NCBI GenBank assembly: GCA_045603545.1
Contig: JAZUMG010000017.1
Location: forward strand, 66,098-130,097
Reading direction: 5' to 3'
DNA length: 64,000 bases
Origin: CAAGNP01 sp045603545
GTDB lineage: Bacteria; Bacteroidota; Bacteroidia; Bacteroidales; UBA932
Below the pieces are notes generated by a model. That model saw nothing but the letters and a program-made list of their open reading frames with translations, was not told where the DNA came from and did no database searches. Positions 53,585-62,528 of this stretch are shown here, one piece after another. Position 1 is the stretch's first letter. The number at the start of each line of letters is the position of its first letter. Both the position numbers and the translations under genes were made by a program.

Positions 53585-54997
53585 TCAGGAGCATTGTGTG
53601 ATGACTTGCGCAATGCATGAAATCAGTTCGCTGATTTGTTCGTTGGACATGGAAGCATAGCCGATGCGCAAACCGGTGGTTCCGTCGGATAGGGAGAAGA
53701 TGGGGATATGGATGCCTTTGTCACTAAATTCTTTTTGCAGGATTTCTTTTTTTGTTGGTTGGTGTAGTGCCAACCAAATGGCAAGTCCTCCATGTGGTTT
53801 CCGGTAGTGTACTTGTTGGCCCAAGTGTTTCTTGATTTCGAGGGTGATGTGTTCGAGTCTGTTTCGGTAGATGCGGCTTGTCTTTCGAATATGGCGTTGC
53901 ATGTCACCGAATTCGTAAAGCTCACAAAGAGCCCGTTCGGTTATCATGTCGCCTTGTATGTCTATCAATGAACGGTAGTCCACTATCTTATGTATGATTT
54001 CGGGTGAGGAGGTCATGTAGCCAGCACGTACGGCCGGTGCAAATATCTTGCTGAATGTGCCGATGTAGATGAACTGCCCTTTGGGCAATAAGCAGGAAAG
54101 GGGAAACAGATGCTTTCCTGTAAACTGGAATTCGGCACCGAAATCGTCTTCAATGATGAGCAGGCCATATTCCTCGGTCAGTTTGCAGAGTTGTTTCCGT
54201 CGTTTCATCGAGAGCTTGACAGTAGTGGGGTATTGGTGTCTGGGAGTCAGATATACAGCCTTCAACAGACCTTGTCGGCAAATCGCCTCCAGTTGGTCAA
54301 CGTTTATTCCCTCTTCATCCACGGGAATGGGATGTACGTGTAGCCCGGCTTTTTCGAACGTTTCGTAGGCTCGTGGATAGCCTGGGCTTTCCATGGCTAT
54401 ATGGTCGCCTTTTTCCAGGACTGCATTGGCTACAAGGAACAAGGCCATTTGGGCACCACGAACGATACACAGCTCATTGGTTTCAACAGGAAGTTCACGG
54501 CTTTGTCTTAAAATGTCAGCGATGCATTCCCGGAGCCTTAGGTAACCCATTGAATCGCTATATCCTAATTTATGCCATTGTGCCGCCCGGTTGAATAATT
54601 TGCGGTATGAACGGGAAAATTCCCGGAACGGAAGCAGTTGGGTGTCTGGAAAACCATCGTTTACACTGATTCGGGGTGTCGGTGTTGTTGATGGCTTTTC
54701 TGCTTTTCTTTCGTGGAAGGAGGTGTCTTCCTTTTGAGTCGGTTCAGGAGCGATGAAAAGGCCGGCTCTGTCCTTGGAAACGATGATGCCTTTGATTTGT
54801 AGGATATCCATGGCACTGACCACCGTTTTACGGCTGATTTGCAGTTGTTCAGCCAATTTACGGGTGGAAGGAAGCATCATGCCTGGTTTCAGGATACCAG
54901 CCTTAACTTTGTTTAAAATGGCATCAGCCACTTGTTGATAGATGGCAATTCCTTGATTATCATTGTTTAATTCGATATTTAACAGCGCGTTTTTCAT
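53585..54997 (-). CDS. MocR-type regulator (GntR HTH plus aminotransferase domain)
   Basis: A 470-residue regulator. The GntR winged helix (about 15-80, YQQVADAILNKVKAGILKPG, LPSTRKLAEQLQISRKTV) is joined to a fold type I aminotransferase-like domain with the PLP lysine region YIGTFSKIFAPAVRAGYM and the upstream IIEDDFGAEF. MocR proteins (PdxR, GabR) bind PLP and control vitamin B6, GABA or related genes. It is divergent from nrfH. The Nim-like flavoprotein at the far end of the island, of the PNPOx fold, is a plausible target. Confidence 0.9.
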   Translation of the reverse strand: MKNALLNIELNNDNQGIAIYQQVADAILNKVKAGILKPGMMLPSTRKLAEQLQISRKTVVSAMDILQIKGIIVSKDRAGLFIAPEPTQKEDTSFHERKAEKPSTTPTPRISVNDGFPDTQLLPFREFSRSYRKLFNRAAQWHKLGYSDSMGYLRLRECIADILRQSRELPVETNELCIVRGAQMALFLVANAVLEKGDHIAMESPGYPRAYETFEKAGLHVHPIPVDEEGINVDQLEAICRQGLLKAVYLTPRHQYPTTVKLSMKRRKQLCKLTEEYGLLIIEDDFGAEFQFTGKHLFPLSCLLPKGQFIYIGTFSKIFAPAVRAGYMTSSPEIIHKIVDYRSLIDIQGDMITERALCELYEFGDMQRHIRKTSRIYRNRLEHITLEIKKHLGQQVHYRKPHGGLAIWLALHQPTKKEILQKEFSDKGIHIPIFSLSDGTTGLRIGYASMSNEQISELISCIAQVITQCS

Positions 54998-55072
54998 AAC
55001 TGGTATCCTTATAAATGATTATTTTGGATCTCTTTCTGCTTGTAAATTTACTCTATTTTTGTTGGCAAAAGA

Positions 55073-55675
55073 ATGAAATACAGAAAAATGCTTAAAATAA
55101 AGATTCCTTTTCGCTTGTCGAACACTCAGAAGGTGCTGTTGGCGGTGTTGGGTGGTATCTTGATCGGAGGAGGAGGGTATTTCCTCTATTTGTTGAGGGC
55201 GCATACCTATATTGCAGATGATCCGAATGCTTGTATCAACTGCCACATCATGACTCCCTATTATGCAACCTGGATGCACTCATCGCATGGACGGGATGCC
55301 ACTTGCAATGATTGTCATGTCCCTCATGAAAATGTGGTGAAGAAGTATGCCTTCAAGGGAATGGATGGGATGAAGCATGTCTTTGCTTTCCTGACCCATA
55401 GTGAACGTCAGGTGCCGGAAGCTCAACAGGCATCGGCTCAAGTCATCATGAACAACTGCATCCGTTGTCATACCGACTTGAACAGTGAACTGGTAAAAAC
55501 GGGAAAAGTGGACTACATGATGACGCAGGTAGGGAACGGAAAGGCTTGTTGGGATTGCCATCGGAGCGTGCCACATGGAGGCAAGAACTCCTTGTCGGCT
55601 ACACCGAATGCCATTGTGCCGCTTCCCGAAAGTCCTGTGCCCGAGTGGTTGCAGAAGATGATCATCAGAAAATGA
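55073..55675 (+). CDS. nrfH: Cytochrome c nitrite reductase small subunit NrfH
   Basis: A 200-residue membrane-anchored quinol dehydrogenase of the NapC/NrfH family. One N-terminal helix (about 18-42), then four haem c motifs: CINCH, CNDCH, CIRCH and CWDCH. It passes electrons from menaquinol to NrfA at the outer face of the inner membrane. A -7 box TATTTTTG is at 55054-55061. It is 34 bases before nrfA. Confidence 0.95.
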   Translation: MKYRKMLKIKIPFRLSNTQKVLLAVLGGILIGGGGYFLYLLRAHTYIADDPNACINCHIMTPYYATWMHSSHGRDATCNDCHVPHENVVKKYAFKGMDGMKHVFAFLTHSERQVPEAQQASAQVIMNNCIRCHTDLNSELVKTGKVDYMMTQVGNGKACWDCHRSVPHGGKNSLSATPNAIVPLPESPVPEWLQKMIIRK

Positions 55676-55709
55676 ATCAGGAATAATCATATAAAAGAAA
55701 CGATAAATT

Positions 55710-57212
55710 ATGAACGACCGTAAACTGAAACCGTGGCAGATGTGGAGCATCTTCGGGGCTTCCATGGTAGCTGTATTTGTGTTGGGGTTGCTTGTTTCAT
55801 CGCTGGCCGAACGGCGAGCAGAGGTTGCCAGCATCTTCCATAACCGTAAGACTGTCTTTGATGGACAGGAACCGAGAAATGAATTGTTCAAGAGTGACTT
55901 TCCCCGTGAGTATGAAACATGGGCGGCAACGGCCGACACGACCTTCGCCAGTCGTTACAATAGCAGCGATGACACGGATGTGTTGGCTGAACGTCCCAAT
56001 ATGGTCATCTTGTGGGCGGGTTATGCTTTCTCTTGGGAGTACAAGGCACCTCGCGGACACATGCATGCCATCGAAGATATGGTACATACATTGCGTACCG
56101 GTGCTCCAGAGAAAACGACAGACGGAAGCATACAGCCGGGTACATGCTGGACTTGTAAATCGCCTGATGTGCCCCGTGTGATGCAGGAAGAAGGAATAGC
56201 CAATTATTACAAGGCCAATTGGGCGATGTGGGGCAATGAAATAGCCAATCCGATTGGTTGCTCGGATTGTCATGATGCCGAGACGATGGATCTTCACATT
56301 TCACGACCGGCTTTGATTGAAGCTTTCCAACGTCAGGGAAAAGACATCACCAAAGCTACCCAACAAGAAATGAGAACCTTGGTGTGTGCCCAATGTCATG
56401 TAGAATACTATTTCAAAAACAACGCTGATACACCTGAACACGACCAGTACCTCACTTTCCCGTGGGATAAGGGGATGACTGTTGAGAACATCGAGGAGTA
56501 TTACGATGAAACCGGTTATTATGATTACATTCATGCTTTGTCCAAGACTCCGATTCTGAAAGCACAGCATCCGGGGTATGAAACTACCCGCATGGGGATT
56601 CATGCCCAACGCGGTGTCAGCTGTGCGGATTGCCACATGCCTTATACAGCCGAAGGTGGAATCAAGTTCTCGGATCACCACATCCAAAGCCCGTTGGCGA
56701 ACATTGACCGTACTTGTCAGCAATGCCATCGACAGAATGAAGAAACGTTGCGACAGAATGTCTATGAGCGCCAGCAGAAGTGTCTGGAAGTTCGCGACCG
56801 GTTGGAGGATGAGTTGGTGAAGGCACATATCGAAGCGGAAGCGGCTTGGGAAGCCGGAGCTACGGATGAGGAGATGAAGCCAGTGCTTGCTGCTATCCGT
56901 AAGGGACAGTGGCGTTGGGATTTCGCAGTAGCCAGTCATGGTGCTTCGTTCCATGCTCCACAAGAAATTACTCGTATCATGAGCCACGGACTTGACCATG
57001 CACAACAAGCTCGTTTGGCTTTGGCTAAGGTACTGATGAAGCACGGCATTGAAGAAGTGAAGATGCCGGACATCTCGACCAAGGAGAAAGCGCAGCAATA
57101 CATCGGCTTGGACATGGAGGATAAGGAAGCCAAGAAGAAGGAATTCCTGAATAGGATTGTTCCTCAGTGGCAAGCTGACCATGAAAAGAACGAACGGATT
57201 GTAAAATTGTAA
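55710..57212 (+). CDS. nrfA: Ammonia-forming cytochrome c nitrite reductase NrfA
   Basis: A 500-residue pentahaem enzyme reducing nitrite to ammonia. The active-site haem is in the special CWTCK motif (146-150). Four CxxCH follow (CSDCH, CAQCH, CADCH, CQQCH). The N-terminal helix (about 11-33) may be uncleaved and anchor the protein. Downstream genes supply the system II cytochrome c synthase that attaches its haems. It probably supports respiration or nitrite detoxification. Confidence 0.96.
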   Translation: MNDRKLKPWQMWSIFGASMVAVFVLGLLVSSLAERRAEVASIFHNRKTVFDGQEPRNELFKSDFPREYETWAATADTTFASRYNSSDDTDVLAERPNMVILWAGYAFSWEYKAPRGHMHAIEDMVHTLRTGAPEKTTDGSIQPGTCWTCKSPDVPRVMQEEGIANYYKANWAMWGNEIANPIGCSDCHDAETMDLHISRPALIEAFQRQGKDITKATQQEMRTLVCAQCHVEYYFKNNADTPEHDQYLTFPWDKGMTVENIEEYYDETGYYDYIHALSKTPILKAQHPGYETTRMGIHAQRGVSCADCHMPYTAEGGIKFSDHHIQSPLANIDRTCQQCHRQNEETLRQNVYERQQKCLEVRDRLEDELVKAHIEAEAAWEAGATDEEMKPVLAAIRKGQWRWDFAVASHGASFHAPQEITRIMSHGLDHAQQARLALAKVLMKHGIEEVKMPDISTKEKAQQYIGLDMEDKEAKKKEFLNRIVPQWQADHEKNERIVKL

Positions 57213-57215
57213 GGA

Positions 57216-58448
57216 ATGGGTATGTGGATAAAACCTTGGGGAATCAAAGAGGGAATGGCCATTGGGGCTGGATTGCTGTTGACAGGCATCCTGCTCCAGT
57301 GCAGCATCGGGGCGATTGACTGGACGCTTTTTGCCTATCCGGTCAATGCTGTGGTACTTGTTCTGTTGCTGTTGTTGGTCGGGTTTGGATATGTTTGGCG
57401 AAACCGTTTGTATGTTCTTCGTTTTCTGATGACGGGAGGTGCAGCCATTCCGGCTTTGCTATACACGGCTGTGCTTACGATACTGATGGGGCTGACTCCT
57501 CAAATGGTGTCTTCAAATGGTCATTTAGGCATCAACCAGATGCTTACTTTCTGGCCTTTTGTCCTGACTTATTTATGGGTGACGGTTATTGCAGGAATGG
57601 TAGCTGTCAAGCAGATTCATCGGAGAAGACAGTTGGCTTCCTGCTTGTCGCATATCGGTTTGTTCATCGCTCTTGTGACTGGAACTTTGGGGAATGCGGA
57701 CTTGCAACGGTTGAAGATGACTGTAAAACTGGGTAAACCCGAATGGAGGGCTATGGACGATAGAGGGAAAGTGACCGAATTACCTTTAGCGGTCAATTTG
57801 CACGAGTTTTCGATCGATGAATATCCGCCAAAATTGGTCATCATTGAGAATACCAGTGGGAATCCGTTGCCGGAACATCATCCGCAACATATTTCAGTAG
57901 AGAATGAAGGAGTAGAGGGAAGTCTGTTGGATTGGCAAGTGAAAGTGAACCGGCGGTTGGATTATGCGGCACAAGTTACCTCGCAGGACAGTACGGCCGT
58001 AGAGGTTCGTTATGAAGAATGGCCCAGCGTGGGGGCGACTTCAGCCGTTTATCTGACTGCAACTCATCCCCAAACGGGAGAAGTCAAGGAAGGCTGGGTG
58101 AGCTGTGGTTCGTTTGCTTTTCCTTATCATGGATTAACTTTGGATGAACAGCACTCCATCGTTATGCCTGAGCGTGAGCCTCGTAAATTTTCTTCGGTGG
58201 TGAGCGTCTATACTCAATCCGGTGCGAAACTGACGGATACCATCCTGGTGAACCGGCCAATGAATGTGGAAGGGTGGAAAATATATCAATTGTCATACGA
58301 TGAACATTTGGGTCGCTGGAGTGATACCAGTGTCTTTGAACTGGTGCGTGACCCATGGCTTCCGGCGGTTTATGTAGGAATAATCCTGATGCTGGCAGGT
58401 GGTGTTCTTTTGTTCTTTAGAAGTCCGAAGAAAGGAGGTGAAAAATGA
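57216..58448 (+). CDS. ResB-like cytochrome c biogenesis protein
   Basis: A 410-residue membrane protein: four N-terminal helices within about 10-160, a large extracytoplasmic beta-rich part (about 165-380, WKIYQLSYDEHLGRWSDTSVFEL near the end) and a last helix (385-402). This is the ResB/Ccs1 architecture of system II haem attachment. It overlaps ccsA by 4 bases (ATGA). It starts 3 bases after the nrfA stop codon. Confidence 0.85.
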   Translation: MGMWIKPWGIKEGMAIGAGLLLTGILLQCSIGAIDWTLFAYPVNAVVLVLLLLLVGFGYVWRNRLYVLRFLMTGGAAIPALLYTAVLTILMGLTPQMVSSNGHLGINQMLTFWPFVLTYLWVTVIAGMVAVKQIHRRRQLASCLSHIGLFIALVTGTLGNADLQRLKMTVKLGKPEWRAMDDRGKVTELPLAVNLHEFSIDEYPPKLVIIENTSGNPLPEHHPQHISVENEGVEGSLLDWQVKVNRRLDYAAQVTSQDSTAVEVRYEEWPSVGATSAVYLTATHPQTGEVKEGWVSCGSFAFPYHGLTLDEQHSIVMPEREPRKFSSVVSVYTQSGAKLTDTILVNRPMNVEGWKIYQLSYDEHLGRWSDTSVFELVRDPWLPAVYVGIILMLAGGVLLFFRSPKKGGEK

Positions 58449-59248
58449 TTAGTTGGGATTTGTTCGTTTGGTTTGCCGTACCTGCTTTGATTCTTTGGTT
58501 GGCCGGTGCTTATTGGGCTATACGTGAAAGAAGGATAGGGGCAATCGGATTCACCTTGTCCGGCACAGTGGTTTTTGCTGCCTTTATCGTGGGCTTGTGG
58601 ATCGGGTTGGAACGCCCGCCCTTGCGGTCGATGGGTGAGACACGCTTGTGGTATTCTTTCTTTATGCCCGTAGCGGGACTTGTCACCTACCTGCGTTGGA
58701 AGTACAAATGGATTCTTTCCTTTTCAACGTTGATGGCTTTGGTGTTCATTTGCATCAACTTGTTCAAGCCGGAGATTCATAACAAGGCATTGATGCCTGC
58801 TTTGCAGTCGCCTTGGTTTGCTCCGCATGTCATTGTTTATATGTTCTCGTATGCCATGATGGGAGCCTCTACTTTGTTGGCGATAGCTAAACTTTGTGGT
58901 TTTAATAGTCACAAATTGGGTGGATTCAGAAATATAGAGTTGGAAATGATCGATAATTTGACCAATACAGGCTTGGTGTTCATCACCTTTGGAATGTTGT
59001 TTGGAGCACTTTGGGCGAAAGAGGTTTGGGGACATTATTGGTCGTGGGACCCCAAGGAGACTTGGGCAGCTGCTACTTGGTTGTTGTATTTGTCCTACAT
59101 CCATTGGCGGTATCACTGTCCTCAGAAAGTAAAACCGGCGATGTGGCTGTTGGTCGTCGCCTTTGTTTGTCTGCAAATGTGTTGGTGGGGCATCAATTAT
59201 CTTCCTTCGACGCAAGGAATGAGTGTGCATACCTATAACTTGAATTAA
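58445..59248 (+). CDS. ccsA: Cytochrome c biogenesis protein CcsA
   Basis: A 267-residue polytopic protein of the CcsA/CcmC haem-handling family. The tryptophan-rich WWD motif is in AKEVWGHYWSWDPKETWAA (about 194-212), with conserved His residues around it (HVIVY, HWRYHCP). It moves haem across the membrane for attachment to NrfA and NrfH together with the ResB-like protein. Confidence 0.93.
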   Translation: MISWDLFVWFAVPALILWLAGAYWAIRERRIGAIGFTLSGTVVFAAFIVGLWIGLERPPLRSMGETRLWYSFFMPVAGLVTYLRWKYKWILSFSTLMALVFICINLFKPEIHNKALMPALQSPWFAPHVIVYMFSYAMMGASTLLAIAKLCGFNSHKLGGFRNIELEMIDNLTNTGLVFITFGMLFGALWAKEVWGHYWSWDPKETWAAATWLLYLSYIHWRYHCPQKVKPAMWLLVVAFVCLQMCWWGINYLPSTQGMSVHTYNLN

Positions 59249-59253
59249 GAATT

Positions 59254-60861
59254 ATGGTGCAATGGAATAAACGGAAGTGGAGAAAGTGGCATAAGTGGGT
59301 TAGCCTGATGGTAGGTGTCCCCTTGCTTTTGCTGTGTTTGTCAGGAGTCATATTGAATCATCGTCCTTTCTTTTCGGATATGGATGTTTCCAGAGGCATC
59401 CTACCTGATGACTATCGTTTTAGGAACTGGAACAACGGTTTGTTGAAAGGCACTTGTTCGCTGGATTCCAGTTATGTCTTGATTTATGGGAAAGCTGGGG
59501 TCTGGAAAATGAATTTGCAGACGCAGGAGACAACGGATTTCAATGATGGTTTTCCGAAAGGAGTGGATCATCGTACTATCAGCCGTGTCGTGCAGACAGA
59601 GGACAGTGTGCTGTATGCAGCTGCTCAATTCTCGTTATATAGGAAAGAGAAATCAAAAAGTTGGGAAAGGGTGTCTGTATCAGATGGTGAGGGTAATGAA
59701 CGTACGATTCCTTTTGATGACACTCGCTTGACGGATATTGCCTTGAAGGGCGATTCGGTTGTATTGACCAGTCGTTCGCATGTATATATTTATCATCCCC
59801 AAACATCGAAAGCCGAGGAGTTGGTTTTAGCCTCACCTGAAGGGAAAGAGCCATCGGTTTCATTGTTCCGGATATGTTGGAAACTACATAGTGGAGAGAT
59901 GTTCGGAATGGTAGGTAAGTTGTTGGTGGATATCTTGGCAATGGTTTTTGTCTTCCTGTTCGTGACAGGGATGATTGTTTGGTTTTGGCCGAAACGAATC
60001 AGACGGGCGGATAAGGCATCCTTGAATAAACCTCGGCTTATCAAACAACTGAAATGGAATGGTGTTTGGCATGATAAGGTAGGTCGGCTTACCATGGTGT
60101 TGACTTTGTTTGTCGCTGTTACAGGATGGTTTCTTCGTCCTCCGTTGTTGGTTCTCATCGCAAATTCCGAAGTAGGATTGTTGGGTGCCCCCGAGAATGT
60201 ATGGGAAGACAAACTTCGTGCCTTGCAATACGATGAGCGGATGGACGACTGGTTGCTTTATACTTCCGACGGCTTCTTTTCCATGAAGGGCTTGGATGCT
60301 ATTCCTGTATTGACAGAGTGCCAACCTCCGGTCAGTGTGATGGGCGTGAATGTGCTTTGTTGTGAATATCCTCCAGCAGAATATTCAGCAGAGGAGCGTT
60401 GGGAGCAACAAGTCTGGATGGTCGGTTCGTTTACGGGACTGTATGCGTGGCATCGTCCTTCCGGACAAGTGTACGATGTGATAAATGGTATCACACTTCC
60501 TCCTCGTGCGCAGGCTCTTCCATTCGGAAATGTGAAAGTGTCCGGTTATAGTAATGATGTGTTCCCGTCCGTACTTTGTTCATACGATGAAGGAGTGATT
60601 ACGGGGCATGATTCCCGTCCTCATCCTTTACCACAACCGGATACAATGGCTGAACTTCCCATGTCTTTGTGGAACTTGGCTTTGGAAATACACACAGGCA
60701 GAATCTTCACCTTTTTAGGTGTTTTCAGTACCTTGCTTTATATTTTTGTCGTAGGTATCATGGTGCTTATTGTGCTCGGTAGCGGTTGGGTGATTCGTCG
60801 TTCGAAATCCCTGTCCATACGATGCTTGTTTGGAAGACTGGTTAATTATCCCGATGAATAA
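59254..60861 (+). CDS. PepSY-domain membrane protein
   Basis: A 535-residue PepSY-associated membrane protein. It starts with the KRKWRKWHKWVSLMVGVPLLLLCLSGVILN signature (helix about 17-35), and has further helices near 225-248, 282-300 and 490-515. Between them lie large extracytoplasmic parts. Such proteins accompany respiratory and iron-reduction modules. Six bases separate it from ccsA, so it belongs to the nrf operon. Its job there is unknown. Confidence 0.8.
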   Translation: MVQWNKRKWRKWHKWVSLMVGVPLLLLCLSGVILNHRPFFSDMDVSRGILPDDYRFRNWNNGLLKGTCSLDSSYVLIYGKAGVWKMNLQTQETTDFNDGFPKGVDHRTISRVVQTEDSVLYAAAQFSLYRKEKSKSWERVSVSDGEGNERTIPFDDTRLTDIALKGDSVVLTSRSHVYIYHPQTSKAEELVLASPEGKEPSVSLFRICWKLHSGEMFGMVGKLLVDILAMVFVFLFVTGMIVWFWPKRIRRADKASLNKPRLIKQLKWNGVWHDKVGRLTMVLTLFVAVTGWFLRPPLLVLIANSEVGLLGAPENVWEDKLRALQYDERMDDWLLYTSDGFFSMKGLDAIPVLTECQPPVSVMGVNVLCCEYPPAEYSAEERWEQQVWMVGSFTGLYAWHRPSGQVYDVINGITLPPRAQALPFGNVKVSGYSNDVFPSVLCSYDEGVITGHDSRPHPLPQPDTMAELPMSLWNLALEIHTGRIFTFLGVFSTLLYIFVVGIMVLIVLGSGWVIRRSKSLSIRCLFGRLVNYPDE

Positions 60862-61024
60862 TCAACAACACGATGTATGGTTCCTATATTCCATGGGTGA
60901 TACCCCCGTGCGCTGTCTGAAATATCTACAATGGAAGGAAGGTTACAGCTATTTTTATAAGAAAGCAGGTGTTATCGTTTGGGGAATCAGTCGTGATAAT
61001 GCCATTCAAACCAGTAGTCGGTAG
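60854..61024 (+). CDS. Short frame overlapping the PepSY gene end
   Basis: A 56-residue frame starting at ATG 60854, 8 bases inside the PepSY gene. No family recognised; aromatic-rich (Trp, Tyr), no signal peptide. It could be a small accessory protein or a gene remnant. Coding status is uncertain. Confidence 0.3.
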   Translation: MNNQQHDVWFLYSMGDTPVRCLKYLQWKEGYSYFYKKAGVIVWGISRDNAIQTSSR

Positions 61025-61133
61025 TATTTCTTATAAAACCTTGCACAAGTATCATTGCTCCATTTCAAGCAACAGAATTCATCCTTCAGGTCAGTCAGAT
61101 GATAAATGAGGGAAAATAAAACTTAAAATTTTA

Positions 61134-61230
61134 GTGCTATGTTAAAGGATAAAGTACTATGTTCTGCCCTGGTTGATAGGTAGTGTCGTTTTTTAATGTT
61201 GTATTTACATTCAAGTTCTAGTAATGTAAA
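61134..61230 (+). promoter_or_regulatory. Candidate operator region of the Nim-like gene
   Basis: Direct repeats GTGCTATGTT (61134-61143) and GTACTATGTT (61154-61163), 20 bases apart start to start. Then a perfect inverted repeat TTTACATT (61204-61211) / AATGTAAA (61223-61230). Both lie in the 233-base spacer before the gene. Confidence 0.4.
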
Positions 61231-61257
61231 AATCGCTTAAAGATTATAGAAATAAAT

Positions 61258-61773
61258 ATGAGGAAAATAAGTAGAGAAATGGATAGTCAATGGGCTCTTG
61301 ACATTATGCGTAAGGCCCCGTATATTACAATAAGTTTTACTCGCCCGGATGATACTGCATACGGCGTGCCACTTTCTTTAGCAAGTAAGGATGATAATGT
61401 CTGGTATTTCCATTGTGCTCCTGATGGAGATAAATTGGATGCTATAGCCGTGAATCCCGAAGTGTGTCTTTCTGCTGTAACGAAATGTCAACCTACTGTA
61501 GGACCTAAAGATGGGACATTCACTCTACAGTACCGTTCGGCTATCGCATTCGGAAAAGCTGAGATTGTAACAGATAATGATGAAAAGATTCTTGCGCTGA
61601 GGTTAATAAGCCAACGATTTCTTCCTAAGCACATGGATGCTTTCGATGCCGCTGTTGAAAGAAGTCTTCATCGTACCGCTGTTGTCAAAATAACCTTATT
61701 GGCTCCTCCCACAGGGAAACGTAAGCAGTACGATAAGAATGGTGACGAAATGAAGTATGGAAGGATGGAATAA
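61258..61773 (+). CDS. Nim-like pyridoxamine-phosphate-oxidase-fold flavoprotein
   Basis: A 171-residue protein of the split-barrel PNPOx/Nim family. YGVPLSLASKDDNVWYFHCAPDGDKLDAI is the characteristic stretch, followed by NPEVCLSAV. Some family members (NimA-K) give 5-nitroimidazole resistance in Bacteroides, but most relatives do not, and resistance cannot be read from this sequence. It lies in the island and may be regulated by the MocR protein at its other end. Confidence 0.82.
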   Translation: MRKISREMDSQWALDIMRKAPYITISFTRPDDTAYGVPLSLASKDDNVWYFHCAPDGDKLDAIAVNPEVCLSAVTKCQPTVGPKDGTFTLQYRSAIAFGKAEIVTDNDEKILALRLISQRFLPKHMDAFDAAVERSLHRTAVVKITLLAPPTGKRKQYDKNGDEMKYGRME

Positions 61774-61788
61774 TAAAATACTAAATAA

Positions 61789-62166
61789 TTGCTTATGAAC
61801 TTGTTTGATGTATATACTGTATTCCCTATCAATATAATAAAAGGCAAAGGTTGTTATGTCTATGAGGATTGTGGAAATTCGTATCCTGATTTTTATGGTG
61901 GACATGCTGTAATATCAATAGGACATTCTCAAGCATATCTAGTAAAATGTATGTCTGAGCAGATGCAGGATCTGATGTTTTATTCTAACTCTGTGGTTAA
62001 TAAGCTTCAGGAAAAACTTGCGTACGAATTAGGAGAAATATCCGGTTATCCGGATTATAGTGCTTTTTTTGTCAATTCAGGAGCAGAAGCCAACGAGAAT
62101 GCCCTTAAACTGGCATCGTTTCATACCGGAAAGAAAGTGGCTTTTGTTACTTTTAAATGTTTATAG
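61789..62166 (+). pseudogene. argD: argD fragment (first third) cut at the island end
   Basis: Residues 1-117 match the N-terminus of Bacteroidetes acylornithine aminotransferase (GKGCYVYEDCGNSYPDFYGG, SGAEANENALKLASFHTGKK). The protein should run to about 375 residues with the PLP lysine, but homology stops near 62150 and the att repeat begins 20 bases after the accidental stop. It must be inactive. Confidence 0.85.
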
Positions 62167-62185
62167 ATGTATTAGGGTGTAAATA

Positions 62186-62206
62186 TTCGACCCCGGCTCT
62201 GGGTAC
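62186..62206 (+). repeat. att repeat, right copy
   Basis: Perfect 21-bp copy of the tRNA-Leu 3' end; no tRNA body precedes it. Confidence 0.85.
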
Positions 62207-62208
62207 GG

Positions 62209-62246
62209 AAATCCTCTTTACATGTATTGTGGAGAGGATTTTTTTT
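62209..62246 (+). terminator. Probable ancestral tRNA-Leu terminator
   Basis: AAATCCTCT (62209-62217) / AGAGGATTT (62233-62241) and a run of T, placed 3 bases after the right att copy just as expected for the tRNA's original terminator. Confidence 0.75.
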
Positions 62247-62320
62247 ATTTACTTTAGGTATTGTAGCATATTATTTTCAAATACCCCAGTACTTTTAATA
62301 GGTATCTTTGTTGAGTTTCT

Positions 62321-62439
62321 ATCCAGGTCCTTTAGGAGTGGCTGGACCTGGATCAAGTGATTTTTGCAATACGCTAATTATCAGATGTTTAATTTTTGAT
62401 AGCTATCCAAGTCCTGAACAAAAAAGGGGACCTGGATAG
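62321..62439. repeat. Pair of related hairpins (ATCCAGGTCC family)
   Basis: Unit 1: ATCCAGGTCC (62321-62330) / GGACCTGGAT (62344-62353), perfect. Unit 2: CTATCCAAGTCC (62403-62414) / GGACCTGGATAG (62428-62439) with one mismatch that becomes G·U on the minus strand. Same design as the pair at 48.4 kb with different sequence. Confidence 0.75.
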
Positions 62440-62451
62440 ATAATTGGTGAG

Positions 62452-62473
62452 ACACCCGAACTGAGTCGGGTGT
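62452..62473. repeat. Tight hairpin without T run
   Basis: ACACCCGA (62452-62459) / TCGGGTGT (62466-62473), loop ACTGAG. Confidence 0.65.
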
Positions 62474-62528
62474 AATGGGTGCATCCTATATGTTAAGGTC
62501 TGGGCATAATACCACTGCCCTTACGTTT

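Larger units (their letters stand above)
52973..62206. mobile_element. Genomic island in tRNA-Leu, integrase-less (CIME-like)
   Basis: Bounded by perfect 21-bp repeats of the tRNA-Leu 3' end (52973-52993 and 62186-62206). Content: DUF554 remnant, MocR regulator, nrfHA, ResB/CcsA, PepSY protein, Nim-like flavoprotein, argD remnant. No integrase or mobilisation gene remains. Terminators follow both repeat copies. Confidence 0.8.

Noticed and set aside
53338..53601. 87-codon plus-strand frame
   Set aside because: The minus strand over the same bases encodes a recognisable DUF554 tail, so the plus frame is a shadow.
62186..62206. Second tRNA gene
   Set aside because: Only the last 20 or so bases of a tRNA-Leu are present; no acceptor, D or anticodon arm precedes them.
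62157..62360. 67-codon frame covering the right att repeat
   Set aside because: It crosses the att copy and a terminator hairpin and shows no homology.
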